Positions 1-11,681 of a stretch of 64,000 bases of DNA are shown here, one piece after another. The position numbers were made by a program, and so were the translations under genes. The notes under the pieces were generated by a model, which saw only the letters and a program-made list of their open reading frames with translations, did no database searches and was not told the DNA's origin. Within the stretch, counting starts at the first letter, position 1. Every line of letters begins with the position of its first letter. This DNA comes from Brachionus koreanus (lineage: Eukaryota; Rotifera; Eurotatoria; Ploima; Brachionidae), in the NCBI GenBank assembly GCA_016987375.1, contig PJRA01000016.1, positions 1,136,740 through 1,200,739 of the forward strand, given 5' to 3'.

Positions 1-96
1 AAAAAAACAAAATAAAAATATTTTATAAACACAAAAATTGAGTTTAGTTATCATAAAAATTATTGCTGAGTGTCAGTTGCTTTTCTAGAGGGTTAT

Positions 97-1365
97 TTAT
101 TTTGACTCTATATAGGTGGAAATGTCTATCTCATCAGGCAATTCAGTTATATTAACTACAAATCTTTCTTGTATCTGATTAAGTATTCTAACATCGCTCT
201 CGTCCGAGACGAATGTGATCGCTAGACCCTTGGTGCCGAAGCGGCCGGCACGGGCAACCCGATGCAAATAGGTGTCCGAGTCTTCGGGCATGTCATAATT
301 GAACACTATGTTTACTCTCTCGATGTCCATGCCTCTTCCGAACAAGTTGGTAGCGACCAGGATCCTTTTTTGAAAATTTTTGAATTGTTGATAGCGCGAT
401 AGACGCTCTTCTTGCGACATAGTTCGATGTATGGCTATGGCCGGGAAGTTCTGCTCGACCAATAGCTGAGCCAAGGCCATGCATCTTTGCACCGATTTTA
501 CAAATATCACTACTTGATTGAACTCTAGCGCATCCAGCAAATCAAGTAATTTCTTATTCTTTTCGCTCTCTGTCAATTTGACATAATGCTGTCTTAGGCC
601 GTGCAAAGTTAGTTTGGTTTCGTCATCGACATACACTTCCATAGGGTCTTGCATAAACTTTTTGCACACAGGCCGTATTTCTTTGCTTAAAGTGGCACTG
701 AACATCATAACTTGTTTGTCATGCGGTGTCATCTTGAATATTTCTTGTACGTCGGCTCTCATGTCCAATTGTTCTAACATTTTGTCACATTCGTCCAAAA
801 CAAAGTGCTTAATGTGCTTTAGATTGAGAATACCGGCTCTGGCCAGGGCAAGCACACGACCGGGAGTTCCTACAACAATGTGGGGGCAATTTTTTTTCAA
901 GGTCTCTTCATCTTTTTTGATGCCTACTCCTCCAAAAAAAACGCCTACTTTAACATTAGGCATATACTTGCAGAATCGTTCATATTCTTTTGATATTTGA
1001 AAGGCAAGCTCACGAGTGTGACACATTACCAGAACACTTACTTGGCCATCGACTGGTTCGAGCTGTTGCAGTGTGGCCAGTACGAACACGGCTGTTTTTC
1101 CCATACCTGATTTAGCCTGACATATGACATCCATGCTAAGAATGGCCTGCGGAATGCATTCGTGCTGAACTTCAGACGGATGCTCGAAACCGCAGTCCAT
1201 AATGGCGCGCAGCAGCTCTGGCTTAAGAAGGAAATCTTTGAATCCGGAAGAGTGAATTGACACATAAGTGCCTTTGATGTCTTTTTTTGTCTTGGTGCCA
1301 TTCTGAACTTGCGGTTCTTGTGGTTGTTCTTCTTCTTCATAATCAAGTAGTTCTTCATCGGCCAT
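97..1365 (-). CDS. DDX39B: Spliceosomal/mRNA-export DEAD-box helicase UAP56 (DDX39)
   Basis: An ATP-dependent RNA helicase of the nucleus that helps assemble spliceosomes and, as part of TREX, loads export factors onto mRNA. The 422-residue single-exon protein is close to the usual 425-430 aa. Walker A AKSGMGKT is at residues 84-91, the DECD form of motif II at 191-194 (typical of UAP56 rather than DEAD), and SAT at 223-225. The C-terminal helicase half has TNLFGRGMD and [10 protein letters not shown]. The N-terminus is acidic (LLDYEEEE), as in UAP56. The start is the only upstream Met and the stop is at 97-99. The lack of introns is unusual for this family. DDX39A and DDX39B are a vertebrate duplication, so the symbol stands for the single ancestral gene. 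Confidence 0.96.
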   Translation of the reverse strand: MADEELLDYEEEEQPQEPQVQNGTKTKKDIKGTYVSIHSSGFKDFLLKPELLRAIMDCGFEHPSEVQHECIPQAILSMDVICQAKSGMGKTAVFVLATLQQLEPVDGQVSVLVMCHTRELAFQISKEYERFCKYMPNVKVGVFFGGVGIKKDEETLKKNCPHIVVGTPGRVLALARAGILNLKHIKHFVLDECDKMLEQLDMRADVQEIFKMTPHDKQVMMFSATLSKEIRPVCKKFMQDPMEVYVDDETKLTLHGLRQHYVKLTESEKNKKLLDLLDALEFNQVVIFVKSVQRCMALAQLLVEQNFPAIAIHRTMSQEERLSRYQQFKNFQKRILVATNLFGRGMDIERVNIVFNYDMPEDSDTYLHRVARAGRFGTKGLAITFVSDESDVRILNQIQERFVVNITELPDEIDISTYIESK

Positions 1366-3559
1366 TTTCTTAATTTGTTAAATAGATTTTTTCTTTTTTT
1401 TCTAGTTTGAATTGATGTTTAGTTTGAAACGAAACTGCTAAACTAATCTGCGGCTTTTACGACTATGTATATATACACACGTACAAATTAAATGAATGAA
1501 TGATGTTAGCTGTAGTTTTTTTAAATTTTTTTTTGTTGAGTGCATGAATGAGAAAAGAAAATGTGTGCGAATAATTGTTTACAGGGGATTTTTTGTTCGA
1601 GAATTTTATTTAAACATGGTGTCGAAATTATACACGTAATACACGTGCATTATGCAAATATTGCATTAACTAAACACTCTTTACAGATTTAAAATCAAAA
1701 TAATTTAAAAAAAATATTATCTCAACCCATTGATACGATTGATTTTTAGAATTTAAATTTATTAACCCATTTTTATTTAGAAAATAGTATTTTTAAAATT
1801 ATTTAATTATAAACTCTTTGAATTGATCATCAACTTGGAGATGTCTGTAATTTAGGTGACAAAATAAACTATTAATGAAGAGCGAAAATATTTATTTAAC
1901 TTAATTAATTATAATATTAATGATTTTTTTTATATAAAAAAATTTTTAAAACTAGGTGCCATTAAATCAAATTTTCAAAATTGAAATTTACAAAAAATTT
2001 CAAAAATTAGTCGAATCGATGTTTAATTTGATTTTTCAGGCAAAAAAACATTTTTAGGTTATTCAGCGTCCTTTTTTACGCTAAAATTTCAAATAAAAAA
2101 TTTGATTTTATAATATCACCTGGGAACTAGTCCTCTGGCGCCAAAAGCACTTTTTTTTCACTAAAATTGAAATAAATTGAAATTTAACAAAATATAGGAA
2201 AATTTCGATGACAAATTCGAATTCAACGTTAAAATTTATGCTAATTCTCAAATTTTTTTGATTTTATCTAATTCTTGGGCAAAACTATTGAAAAAATTAG
2301 ATTTTGCTTGCGTTTCGGCTTAATGATTGAGTCCGAGACCCTATCAAGCCTATATGTTCATGGTATCAAAATCTAGAGGAATGAATTTAGAAAATTCCTA
2401 TCGGATTAGAATTTTTAATTAGTTTTTTTTTTTTTTTTTGTAAAAAAGTTAAATGAAAAATAATTTAATTTTGACGATACTATACTAAACATTAAGCATT
2501 ATTATTGAAACAATGTTATAATAATCATATTATCTATCACTCAATTTATCAAATTGGACGTTTATCCTTTTAATAAAGATAACTGTTCAATGTGATTTAG
2601 ATTTATTTGGTCTCGGAAAATTGCAATTATTTCAAAATTTTCAAAAATTAAATTTTATGGAATTATTTTTTGAACATAATGATAAATATTTAGGTTTAAA
2701 AAACTGTGTGCTCAAAATTTTTAAAGCTTTTTGTGATTTTCAAATTTAAAAATTAATTTTTTAAAACGCGTTGTTGAAAAGAATGAATTTTAGAAAAGCG
2801 ATTTTTTAAAAATAAAATAAAATAAAATTTTTAAACTAAATTTAATTCTACGAAGATGATGTGTAATTTATTTTGTCAGTTTTTGCTTTTTAATTAATTA
2901 TTCAAGACATTCCAATTTATTTAAATAAAAAACAATGGATTCGAAAATTGCAATACGCATCACACTTCTTTAATCACCTAAAAATAAAAATTGTTCCAAA
3001 AAAAACAATCTTTTTTTTTATTAAAAAAGTCATCTGTTTTAAGAAAAAAAAATTAATAAAAAATATGACAATGAGAGATACTTGCTGATTTCTTAATATT
3101 TTAATGCAAGTTTTATTTGGTAAATTATTTGCTGCTTTACTTCGTCCTATATACTTTTGAGATTCCAGTTCGTTTCTCCTGTTTTTTATGATCTCTATGT
3201 TCTTCATTTTAAAAAAAAGCTTAATATTTTCAACCATTTTTTTTTTACTTAATTTTCAATTTTTACACGTTTTTAACATATTCATTTTGGTTTAAAAAAA
3301 ACAATTCGAATCAATAACATAAAAATTTAATTATGCTTTAAAATATTTTATTTTAAAAGAGATAAAAGTAAAAATAAAAGTTTTTAAAATGCTTTAAATA
3401 ATAAAATCTGTTTTATGACTAGAAAGCTAAAGTCAAAGACTAAAAAACATCAACAAATAAAACAAAAAAAAACTAATCACTATTCTTTGCTTAATTAAAT
3501 TAAACATTTGTTGGTTGAAAATTTTAATTCTGTCTATTCTGACTTAATTGACTTTCAGT
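1366..3559. other. Intergenic: DDX39B upstream region and VAT1 downstream region
   Basis: Very AT-rich sequence with long A and T runs. The part next to 1366-1600 should carry the DDX39B promoter and 5' leader: it has an alternating TATATATACACACGTAC stretch near 1465-1485 and an ACACGTAATACACGTG stretch near 1633-1648. The remainder shows no coding-like stretch. The 87-residue open frame at 2974-3237 on the minus strand is low-complexity Phe/Ile/Lys and is not supported as a gene. Confidence 0.6.
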
Positions 3560-4930
3560 TCAAGCATTTTCAACTTGTGCTTCTTCTGCAAGCGATTTCT
3601 CGCCTGTTTGTTCAATGCTTACATTTTCACTTTTAGCTTGATCATCATTAACATTCAATTTAGATGTTTCATGCTCAATTTGTTCACTTTCACTTTGAAC
3701 AGGCTCTGTATGGGCTTCAGCAATTTCACTTCTAGCCACTTCTTCAGCTTTTTGTTCTCCTCCTTGTTGACTTCCTTGTTGACTTTGCTCCGACTGAGTT
3801 TGTTCAACTTTATCTTCAGTAGCAACTTTTACTTCCTCGACATTTCTCGGACTTTCTTTTTCAATTTCACTGTCCGGTTTAAGAATTATCTTACCAACAT
3901 TTTGTCTCGAATGCATCCTCTTCATAGCCTCAGCTATTTTGCTATATGCAAAAGTAGAATCATGCTGAATCTTTATTAGGCCTTTGCTGTACATTTCCAA
4001 CAGATTAGATATATCTGTGGACATTTGATCAACACATGATGGATTATTCATCAAAAATCCCAAATGATATCCACACACACTCTTGTTCTGATTGATTATA
4101 TCCAAAGATGTTACAGAAAGACATTTCCACCAGGCTTTGAATGCGTTCACAAACGAACGGCTCTCTGAAGTTATGCTAGCAGCTCCATAGTGACAAATTC
4201 TGCCAAAAGGCTTCAACAATTCGTAGCCTTTTATGGCATTTTCTCCATTCAACGGGTCTAAAACTACATCGATTCCCAATGGAAACAGTTTTTTGACCTC
4301 TTGAACATAGTCCTCTTTGGTATAATCGATGCAATGGGCTACACCGTTTTGTGTTATTGCTTCGTGTTTTGCAGCCGATGCAGTGCCAATTACAGTAACA
4401 TCTTTTACTGTTTTACAGAGCTGAGTAGCTGCAAATCCGACACCACCAGCAGCCATGTGAATCAATACTTTATCGCCTTGTCTAATGTTAACCATTCTGA
4501 ACAGTATTTGATAGGCTGTTAGATAATTGACCATCAATGCAGCTCCGTCCTCAAAGGACATGGCATCGGGCATTTTAATTAGATTTGATCTAGAGAGACA
4601 AATCACTTCTTTCCACATGCCACTTCCATTGTAAATAATGACTCGATCGTTTACTTGCAAATCAGTGACTCCAGAGCCTATTTCTTCGACCACTCCGGCT
4701 GCTTCGAAGCCTGGCGTGTATGGTGTTTTTGAAGCTGGCTTGTAAAAACCCTGTCTTTGCATCAATTCGGCAAAGTTCAGACCCGATGCCTTAACTCGTA
4801 CAATAACTTGATCATCGCTTTCAATTTTAGGATAATTTTCTTCTTTTAGCTGCAAATTTGAAAAATCACTGCTTCCACTAGTCGAAGTTAGCACAATAGC
4901 TTTTATTTTCTCAGACATTTTTCTATTCAA
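3560..4930 (-). CDS. VAT1: VAT1-like synaptic vesicle membrane protein (quinone oxidoreductase family)
   Basis: A zinc-independent medium-chain dehydrogenase/reductase of the VAT1 subgroup, known as a cytosolic and vesicle- or mitochondria-associated NADPH-binding protein. The 456-residue single exon has an N-terminal GroES-like part (about 10-125, with GLNFAELMQRQG) and a Rossmann domain with the nucleotide-binding motif AAGGVG at 160-165. It also has the YGAAS and AFKAWWKC segments seen in VAT1. The MDR core ends near residue 351. It is followed by a 105-residue Glu/Gln/Ser-rich tail that is longer than the human protein's end. Translation may begin at Met1 or Met5 (MSEKIK, 4918); Met5 fits the family start better. 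It lies tail-to-head in a run of four minus-strand genes. Confidence 0.92.
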   Translation of the reverse strand: MNRKMSEKIKAIVLTSTSGSSDFSNLQLKEENYPKIESDDQVIVRVKASGLNFAELMQRQGFYKPASKTPYTPGFEAAGVVEEIGSGVTDLQVNDRVIIYNGSGMWKEVICLSRSNLIKMPDAMSFEDGAALMVNYLTAYQILFRMVNIRQGDKVLIHMAAGGVGFAATQLCKTVKDVTVIGTASAAKHEAITQNGVAHCIDYTKEDYVQEVKKLFPLGIDVVLDPLNGENAIKGYELLKPFGRICHYGAASITSESRSFVNAFKAWWKCLSVTSLDIINQNKSVCGYHLGFLMNNPSCVDQMSTDISNLLEMYSKGLIKIQHDSTFAYSKIAEAMKRMHSRQNVGKIILKPDSEIEKESPRNVEEVKVATEDKVEQTQSEQSQQGSQQGGEQKAEEVARSEIAEAHTEPVQSESEQIEHETSKLNVNDDQAKSENVSIEQTGEKSLAEEAQVENA

Positions 4931-5118
4931 ATAATTTAAAAAATTTAAATAAATTGAATTTTTTTTGTTATTTTCTTCTTTAATTTAAATAAAAACCATA
5001 TGGCTCGTAACAACCATTCTATCTTATTCATTATTATCTATTCAAAAATGAAGTAATTTTAAAATTTTAAGAAAAAAAAAAAATTGATTTCTATTTATTA
5101 AATTATAATTTTTATTAT

Positions 5119-6079
5119 TCATTTTTTTAAAATAATGTCTTCTTCAGTGAGCTCCTCATAAACATTATTAATCGATTTTCGATTAGCACCGAGAATTATT
5201 CCCAACAAAACGGATGGTTTTTCGTCTATGTTTGTTTGCCTCATCTCAGGATAATAGATACTGTAGTCGTAGTGACGGTGCGGAACCGGATGATCAATCA
5301 GACCGTAATCACACGCCTTGGCGTATGCAATTTCGAGATTTTGTTGCTGTTTGCGACAAACGTCTTTTCAGAACAAAATAAAATTTTAAAATTCTTAAAT
5401 TTTAAAAGCATAACAAAATATTTATACTTGTCCGATTAGTTGGATAGAGCATGCCCGTATCGGGACTAACAAATTGTTTTAATAATTCTAAATTCTAAAT
5501 TAATTAAATTTAATAAAAAATGTCTAAAATAATTTTGTTTTTTTTTTTACTTTATAATTTACTACTAGGTAAGGATCTCTGCATATGGGACACGGGTTAC
5601 CAGTTATATATCTGCCACCACCCTTAATTAAATCGAATTAGAAATTATCTCAAAGCCGAAGAACAAAGCCTACAATGCATTCTTTGCGAGTGTACGACTT
5701 GGGATAGCGTCCTTTAAAGTTTCGAATGTACCATTCCCAAATTTTTTTATTTCCATAAGCCTTGCGGAATGCTAAAAAAAGTCATAAAATACAAAATCGC
5801 AAAAATCATGAATTTAAAAACTGAAAAAAAATATTGCAAATTTTTCATCATGTTTTACTAACCTTCGCTTTGCATATATTCAATGCTTGTTTCAACATCT
5901 TTGAATTCAAACAAGGTGCCGCGAATGGAAGTTCGCTCTCTGAAGCCCAGTTCGGCAGTGTGTTTCTGAAATTGAATTTGAGCCTCGGTCAGGGCGGGCG
6001 GCTTCTTGGCCGCATACCCTCTAACTATTTGATTGCCGAAGCGACAAATTCTAAAACTAAACTTGAACAAACCACTCAT
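5119..6079 (-). CDS. MRPS18B: Mitochondrial small-subunit ribosomal protein mS40 (S18 family)
   Basis: A structural protein of the mitochondrial ribosome small subunit. Five exons join in frame to 232 aa: 6079-5863, 5771-5674, 5622-5551, 5494-5428 and 5363-5119, with introns of 91, 51, 56 and 64 bases and GT/AG ends. Diagnostic pieces are GNPCPICRD (Cys115/Cys118) in exon 3, LLKQFVSPDTGMLY in exon 4, and VCRKQQQNLEIAYAKACDYGLI in exon 5. The first and last of these match the mS40/S18B branch rather than S18A or S18C. A basic N-terminus (FKFSFRICRFGNQIVRGYAAKK) looks like a mitochondrial presequence. An in-frame Met 20 codons upstream (6139) is less likely: it is Lys/Phe-rich and lies in AT-rich leader. 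Each fragment is too short to stand out as a frame, so the gene is easily missed. Confidence 0.9.
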
Positions 6080-6151
6080 TTTAAATCTAAATAATATTTG
6101 AAATAAATTTTTCTTAATTATTTTTGAAAATTTATTCATTCAAAATTTATG

Positions 6152-7129
6152 TTAAATAAAAATTTTTTTTGATGCGTTAGTTTTTGAACAAAAGTCGGCC
6201 GATTTTACAACAACATCACCGAATTTAAAGCCATATTTTTTGTAATATCGCTTACATGATGTAAACACATAATTTATATCCGTGTTTTTCATTCTAGAAT
6301 AGCATTTTAACAGTGCCTTGAATGTCATTTCATCAACAGTCATATAAAGCTCCAATAAAGTGCCCACATTTGGTATAAACTCTTTTAGTCTGTCGTTATA
6401 AGCGCTGCCTATTCCTGGTATTGTGTCTAATTTATCAAAAAAATTGCATTTTTTTTCAATAAAAGTAATAAATTTCTTTATTTTACAAATGTCTGACTCA
6501 TCCCAAGGCTTAACTTGATCGCCTGGATCATATCTTAAACGAAGCAGCTTGTCTTTGGTCAAGTCTCCAGTTACTTTTTCGACACTGTCATAGAATATCT
6601 TTGCTTTTGATGGACAAGAGTTAGATCTTGGACTTCTGACTTCTCGGTTGCTTGATGAATACATTGAATTCGGAGTCGAAGTTACAAATGAATCTTTTAA
6701 GCCATTAAACCATTCTGAAAATGAATAAAACATGCTTATCAAATCTCGGCCAGTTAAAACTTTGTTGCAATTTTCGTCCACTTGAAGCATACAGTTTCGA
6801 ATGCTTGAAGAATCATCGTCCGATTGCGAATCTGATGGTTCTTCACTTGTGTCGTAGTCTTCGTCTTCACACTCGCTTAATTCTTCGGGACTTGACTGGT
6901 GTTTAGCTCTACTTGGCCTCAAAATATCAAATGAATTGACTAGAGTTAGATTTTTGTTTGATTTGCAAGTACTCGGCGTTGGAAAGTCAGGAGTTGGCAT
7001 TTTTTTTGAACTTGAGCTACGACTTCGACTCCCATAATAATTTTTAGTGAACACACTACATGGTGTTTGTTCTTTAGAAGTATTCTTGCGTCCTGATCTT
7101 CTATCAAAGCGAACCTCTTTACTATTCAT
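6152..7129 (-). CDS. Protein with disordered acidic N-terminus and BAF-like C-terminal domain
   Basis: A 325-residue single-exon protein that I do not recognise as a named orthologue. Residues 1-60 are basic and Ser-rich, 79-108 are strongly acidic (SPEELSECEDEDYD and following), and about 110-180 are mixed. Residues 230-303 fit the barrier-to-autointegration factor fold by eye. They hold a helix-hairpin-helix IPGIG (residues 237-241), spaced Leu/Val matching BAF's second helix, an F-x-x-L-L-K segment where BAF has FREWLK, and a C-x-R-Y-Y end where BAF has LREWC. BAF proper is about 89 aa, binds DNA and bridges chromatin to the nuclear envelope. By inference this is a fused or diverged BAF relative that binds DNA. 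Its 3' end is 72 bases from the MRPS18B start. It could instead be another small HhH protein. Confidence 0.62.
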   Translation of the reverse strand: MNSKEVRFDRRSGRKNTSKEQTPCSVFTKNYYGSRSRSSSSKKMPTPDFPTPSTCKSNKNLTLVNSFDILRPSRAKHQSSPEELSECEDEDYDTSEEPSDSQSDDDSSSIRNCMLQVDENCNKVLTGRDLISMFYSFSEWFNGLKDSFVTSTPNSMYSSSNREVRSPRSNSCPSKAKIFYDSVEKVTGDLTKDKLLRLRYDPGDQVKPWDESDICKIKKFITFIEKKCNFFDKLDTIPGIGSAYNDRLKEFIPNVGTLLELYMTVDEMTFKALLKCYSRMKNTDINYVFTSCKRYYKKYGFKFGDVVVKSADFCSKTNASKKIFI

Positions 7130-8499
7130 GTTTGTTTTTTAGTTTTATTTATTTAAAATTAACAAAATAAAAAAAAATTATATATATTATTTTTTTTATA
7201 GAATCATGACAACTTCATTGCTAAAAAAATCAAGTAGTTAATGACACTAATTTTACCTAATGAAAATGATTAATAGAATAATTAATAAAGGCAATTTTTT
7301 TATTTTGAAAAATTAATTTTTTTCGGAAAAATTTTTAAAACAAATTTTGCTAAGATAATGCTCATACAATTTTATCGAGATTTCCTAAAAATTATGATAA
7401 TTTTAGCATAGATAAATAGCTTATAAAATTTACATTTACTGATATTGTTGGTTCGGTTTTGTCAGTTAATTTAATTAACCTAATTTTGTATTAAATCTTA
7501 TTAACAAAAGGCAGACTAACCCGAAGAAATTGAAGGAACGATCAAAAGACTACTTTTGGTCCGATTTTCTCTTGCGAACAAAAGTTCATGCGCTTTCACG
7601 CACAATGCACACTAAAAAGCCGGAGGGATTTTTTAATCAGTTTATTTTTACTTTTTTTCCAATGAAAATAAAATTATTGTGTAATTAGTATTAAGTAATT
7701 TTAAAATATTTTTGATTTAAGATAAAATTAAAAAAAAAATTATAAAAAATGATTAAATTTATTGAATATAGAAAAAAGAAAGGAAGTAACAAAGGGGGTT
7801 CAAAAGACCCCCGGCTTTTGAAAGTTAAAATCTAAGCTCTATGACTTTTAGATTTTTTTTCAAAGGTGAATCAACAAGCTAATTGTCCATGTCACTAGAG
7901 CCGTAAAACACTTCATTTATTTTATAAAAATCCTTTTATAAATTTAAATAAAAAAGAAAAATTAAAATTAAAAAAAAAAGTTACACACACAACTAAGATC
8001 TAAACTCTATGACTTTTATTTGTATTAATTTCGGATTCCATTAAATAAACTTTTAACTAAATTAAATTGTTTTACTTATTTCTTGGCTTTAATCCCTAAA
8101 GTCCAAACTCAAGACTTTACAATTAAATAACAAATTTCGCTTTCAAACTTTTAATTGAAACCGATGAAACATTTATATTCATTTACAAGGAAATATACTA
8201 ACATGATAATTATGAATAAATTTTAATTTATTAAATATTTATTATATTATATTATTTATATTTTAATTTAAAATTTTTATTTTTTAATAATCAATTAAAA
8301 ATAAAAATTAATTATTGTTATTAGATATTATTTAAATTATATAAACAGTTGCTTCTAATTCACAAGAAAAAGATTCACAAACCGGTTATTAAAAAAATAA
8401 ATTTTAAAATAAATTACAATCTAAAAAGTTATTTGAGATAATTAAAATTACAGCGAGATTTAATTTATTGTCACATTTTGTTTTAAATTGTTGAATATA
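7130..8499. other. Intergenic between the BAF-like gene and SVOP 3' end
   Basis: The stretch 7510-7630 is more GC-rich than its surroundings and is a candidate promoter or 5' leader for the BAF-like gene. At 7794-7816 a GGGGGT...ACCCCC hairpin (6-base stem, 7-base loop) is visible. About 25 bases after it begins a 20-mer of the form ATCTAARCTCTATGACTTTT (near 7830), which recurs about 165 bases later (near 7997). The rest, including the SVOP 3' flank, is AT-rich with no coding-like signal. Confidence 0.45.
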
Positions 8500-11400
8500 T
8501 CAGTGGACCACTGGATCATATGCAGTTTCGGCGTCTTCCAGCTGTCTTCCTTTGGTTTCTACGGGAAGGAGCATCGAAGCGACCGATGCTAAAAGGCCCA
8601 CTACAGCATATATACTTATTGCTAAGTATGGCGAAACTTTGAGCAATACCTGAGCAATGAATGGAGTGATAATGGCTCCTATTCTAGCCATTGTACTACA
8701 TGTGCCCAAACCAACCGCCCTGTTCACTGTCGGATAATACTCGGGCGTGTAAACATAAGCTGCTTGGAATCCGCCTGATATAAAGCATCTAGCCACAAAT
8801 AGGAACATAATCATCACTGATCTCTCAACACATATGTTAATTAGAAAGACAAAAACCGAAAAAACACCAAAATCTATAGCCATTGTTTTCTTTCTTCCTA
8901 ATAATTCAATTATTGTAATTGTAATAAAAAGACCAGGAAATTCAGACACTGTAGTGTAAAGTAAGTCAATATAGTCTTTGGTTTGCAAACATCTTAAATA
9001 GCAAAATGGCTCAATATTTTGTTTACTTGCTTCACTAGCTAAATTGAAATTTAAAAATTCATTTTTGAATAAGATTATTTATAAAATAAAATACCTTGAC
9101 AAGCATTTCCGATTTGGAACATTTCAGTGGTAAGCAATACGATTCCATAGTAGCAGAACGCATTTGCAAACCAAATAAACCAAAGAATAAGTGTAGTAAC
9201 TCGATGCTCATCTGATAATAAATCTGCAAATTGTCCTCGTTTACTGTCGCTCTTGACAATTTTAAGGCTTCCCTGAGGAAGAGGCATTTTGTTTTCCTGA
9301 GATATTCTTTTCAATGTTTCTTCAGCCAAGTCAGATCGGCCCGATGCCAAATGATATCGGGCGCTTTCAGGCAACCAAGAGCAAAAAACTGCAAAAATCA
9401 AGAGCGGAAGAGATGAAAAAGCAAGTAGCCACCTCCAACCAAGAGACGGCATTACCAAAATAGCTAAAAGTACTTCCAAACAAGCGCCTACGGACCAAAA
9501 TAAATTGGTCAACACAACACATCGAGCTCTTTGTTTCGATGGCAAAAATTCAGCATACAGAGTCACTGATTGTGGCGAACCACCAATTCCGAATCCGACT
9601 AGACCTCTCAGAATTAAAAGCCAAACAAAAACTGGTGCAAATGATGAAAGAGCTCCAAAATAGAATGTAAACAAGGTGCATAAAATCAAGCACTTTTTGA
9701 AAAAAAATTTAAAAATTCAATTTATTAATTCTTTTCAATTTTATTTTACTGCTTTTCTTCCATAAGAATCACATAGCTTTCCCCACATTGTTCCACTCAC
9801 CATCATGCCACAGAAAACTACCTTTAAATAAATAATTGACAAAGTTTTAAATTTTCAATTAGATTAATTTTTCGAAATCTTATTCATTTTTTCTTTACAT
9901 AAATTAGATTTAACTTTTAATTATTTTTAAAGGAAGATTAATAGGGAAGATAAGAGATTTTTCAAAAAAATTTTGATGAATTCTTGCTAATTTTAAAACA
10001 TTTCTTTCAACCATAAAAAACTGAATATTGCAACATTTATTATTACATTGAAGGAATGTAAGATTAAAATGGGGTAAAAATAGAAAGAACTACAGATTTA
10101 TTTGACCAAAAGAAAATAAAAATTTATAACCAAGAAGATAGATATTTACAAGTATCAATTAAGTTGTACAGAAGCACCGTTTAGTTAATCAATGAAACAG
10201 ACAAGATATAAAAGTTAAAAAAAATACAAAAGAAAATTTCCTTCCCAACTTATTCATCCAAGTTAATGCCAAGTTTCAACTTATTAGTTCAAAAATTAAA
10301 TATACAAAGCATAGAAATATAGCTAAGTAGTTAAGTTCCAATGGCATCAAATATTTTAGAGTACATCTAGGATGAAGAAGCTGAAAAGAAAGTATAAACA
10401 AATGGCCCAATTCAATGAAAAATGAAACGAAGCCACAAACGACTAATGGAGAAAACATATTAAAACAAAAAAGCAGGGAAGAATTACGATAAATAGACGT
10501 CCCCATCAAGAAAAATGATCAAAGTTAAAGAAATGCATTGCAATACATTTTACCTACGGCAAAAAATAATTATCGATTGGCAAAAAACGTAAAAAAAGGA
10601 AGACCATATAAGGCAAAAAAAGCTTTATTAAAAAAAAATCAAATTTTGTTCTTCTAAATTTTTTTTTTTACTAAAATAAACACTAATAATTTTTAATTTG
10701 ATTATTTAAATTTGACTTTAGTTTAACATTTTATATTAAATATATTAATTGAAATACTAAATTACTGATCAATTAATTTTAAATCATTTAAAACCTGTTT
10801 AGATTTTAGTTTTACCAAAAATTATATCAATTTTATTAATTTTATCATGGTTTAGTCGGTTCTAGTTGCTTCAAATTAAATTTTTCAATTTATTAAATTA
10901 AAGCCAAAATATTGTAAAAAATTGGTCAGTAGAAAAAAATTTGAATTTTTCAAATCTTAAAATTCTGTTGAACATCAGTCTGAAAAATTTTATTTTTTAG
11001 TCAAAATTTCTTAAAAAAAAAAAAACTTAATTCAAGTTTTAGATTAAATCTTCATTGAAATTTTGTTAAAAAAAAAAAAAAACATTTTAAAAATGTTATC
11101 ATAGTTTACTTAATCTTAAATTTAGCATTTTTTCTTAATTATTAAAAAATTGGGCTTTTATTGTTATTTCAAAGAGTAAAAAAAATTTACATATTTTACC
11201 AAATTATTCATAAATTTAACAAAAATAAATTTGCTTACAGTAGTTATTAAAGCCTTTTGCCACTCATTCAAAAGCCAATCGCAGTGTAAGGCTGGGCCCA
11301 AAATGCTCAAAATCATCATTTCCATCGCATCAGCCATCTTGAAAAATAATCATGTCTTTACACATATTTTTATTATTAGAATAAAATTATTTACCCAAGC

Positions 11401-11681
11401 AAGTCCGGTCAAAATAGAAAGTTTTACTTGAAAGATGCCAAAGCCCATTTTTTCAACAGCTGAATCAATTGTATAAGTTTCTTTTAAATTTAAAAATTAG
11501 AAATACTTTAGACAAAATAATTGCTAGTTAGAAACAAACGGCCTTGGTTTGCCGACTCATTCTGCGACACGTCCAAACTCGAACCAATCACACTAGGAGT
11601 ATTTTCCAAGTTTGCATACGGAGTTAGGTCATCATGTTGTTTTGATGCCCGACTACGCACATATCTTATGATACTATTCAT
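8500..11681 (-). CDS. SVOP: Synaptic vesicle 2-related protein, MFS transporter
   Basis: A twelve-helix major facilitator family membrane protein of synaptic vesicles; the substrate is unsettled. Six exons join in frame to 511 aa: 11681-11540, 11480-11395, 11337-11239, 9821-9750, 9692-9095 and 9038-8500. Introns are 59, 57, 1417, 57 and 56 bases. Family marks include [11 protein letters not shown] and [15 protein letters not shown] in the first helices, [76 protein letters not shown] and [12 protein letters not shown]. Length is near the vertebrate protein (about 548 aa). The cytosolic N-terminus (first 47 residues) is not conserved. It is divergently paired with DNAJC5, another synaptic-vesicle gene. 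Confidence 0.94.
10190..10625 (+). other. Degenerate coding-like remnant in SVOP intron 3
   Basis: Inside the only long SVOP intron the plus strand is purine-rich and reads as a stop-broken protein-like stretch. It ends in a basic segment with a [12 protein letters not shown] motif near 10590-10612. I could not assign a family. By analogy with the other long introns here it may be a decayed mobile element; the minus-strand hydrophobic frame at 10276-10509 is its shadow. Confidence 0.25.

Noticed and set aside
2974..3237. 87-residue minus-strand frame
   Set aside because: Low-complexity Phe/Ile/Lys from T/A runs, no motif and no splice context.
10276..10509. Hydrophobic 77-residue minus-strand frame
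   Set aside because: Shadow of the purine-rich plus-strand remnant inside SVOP intron 3, with no start context or family match.
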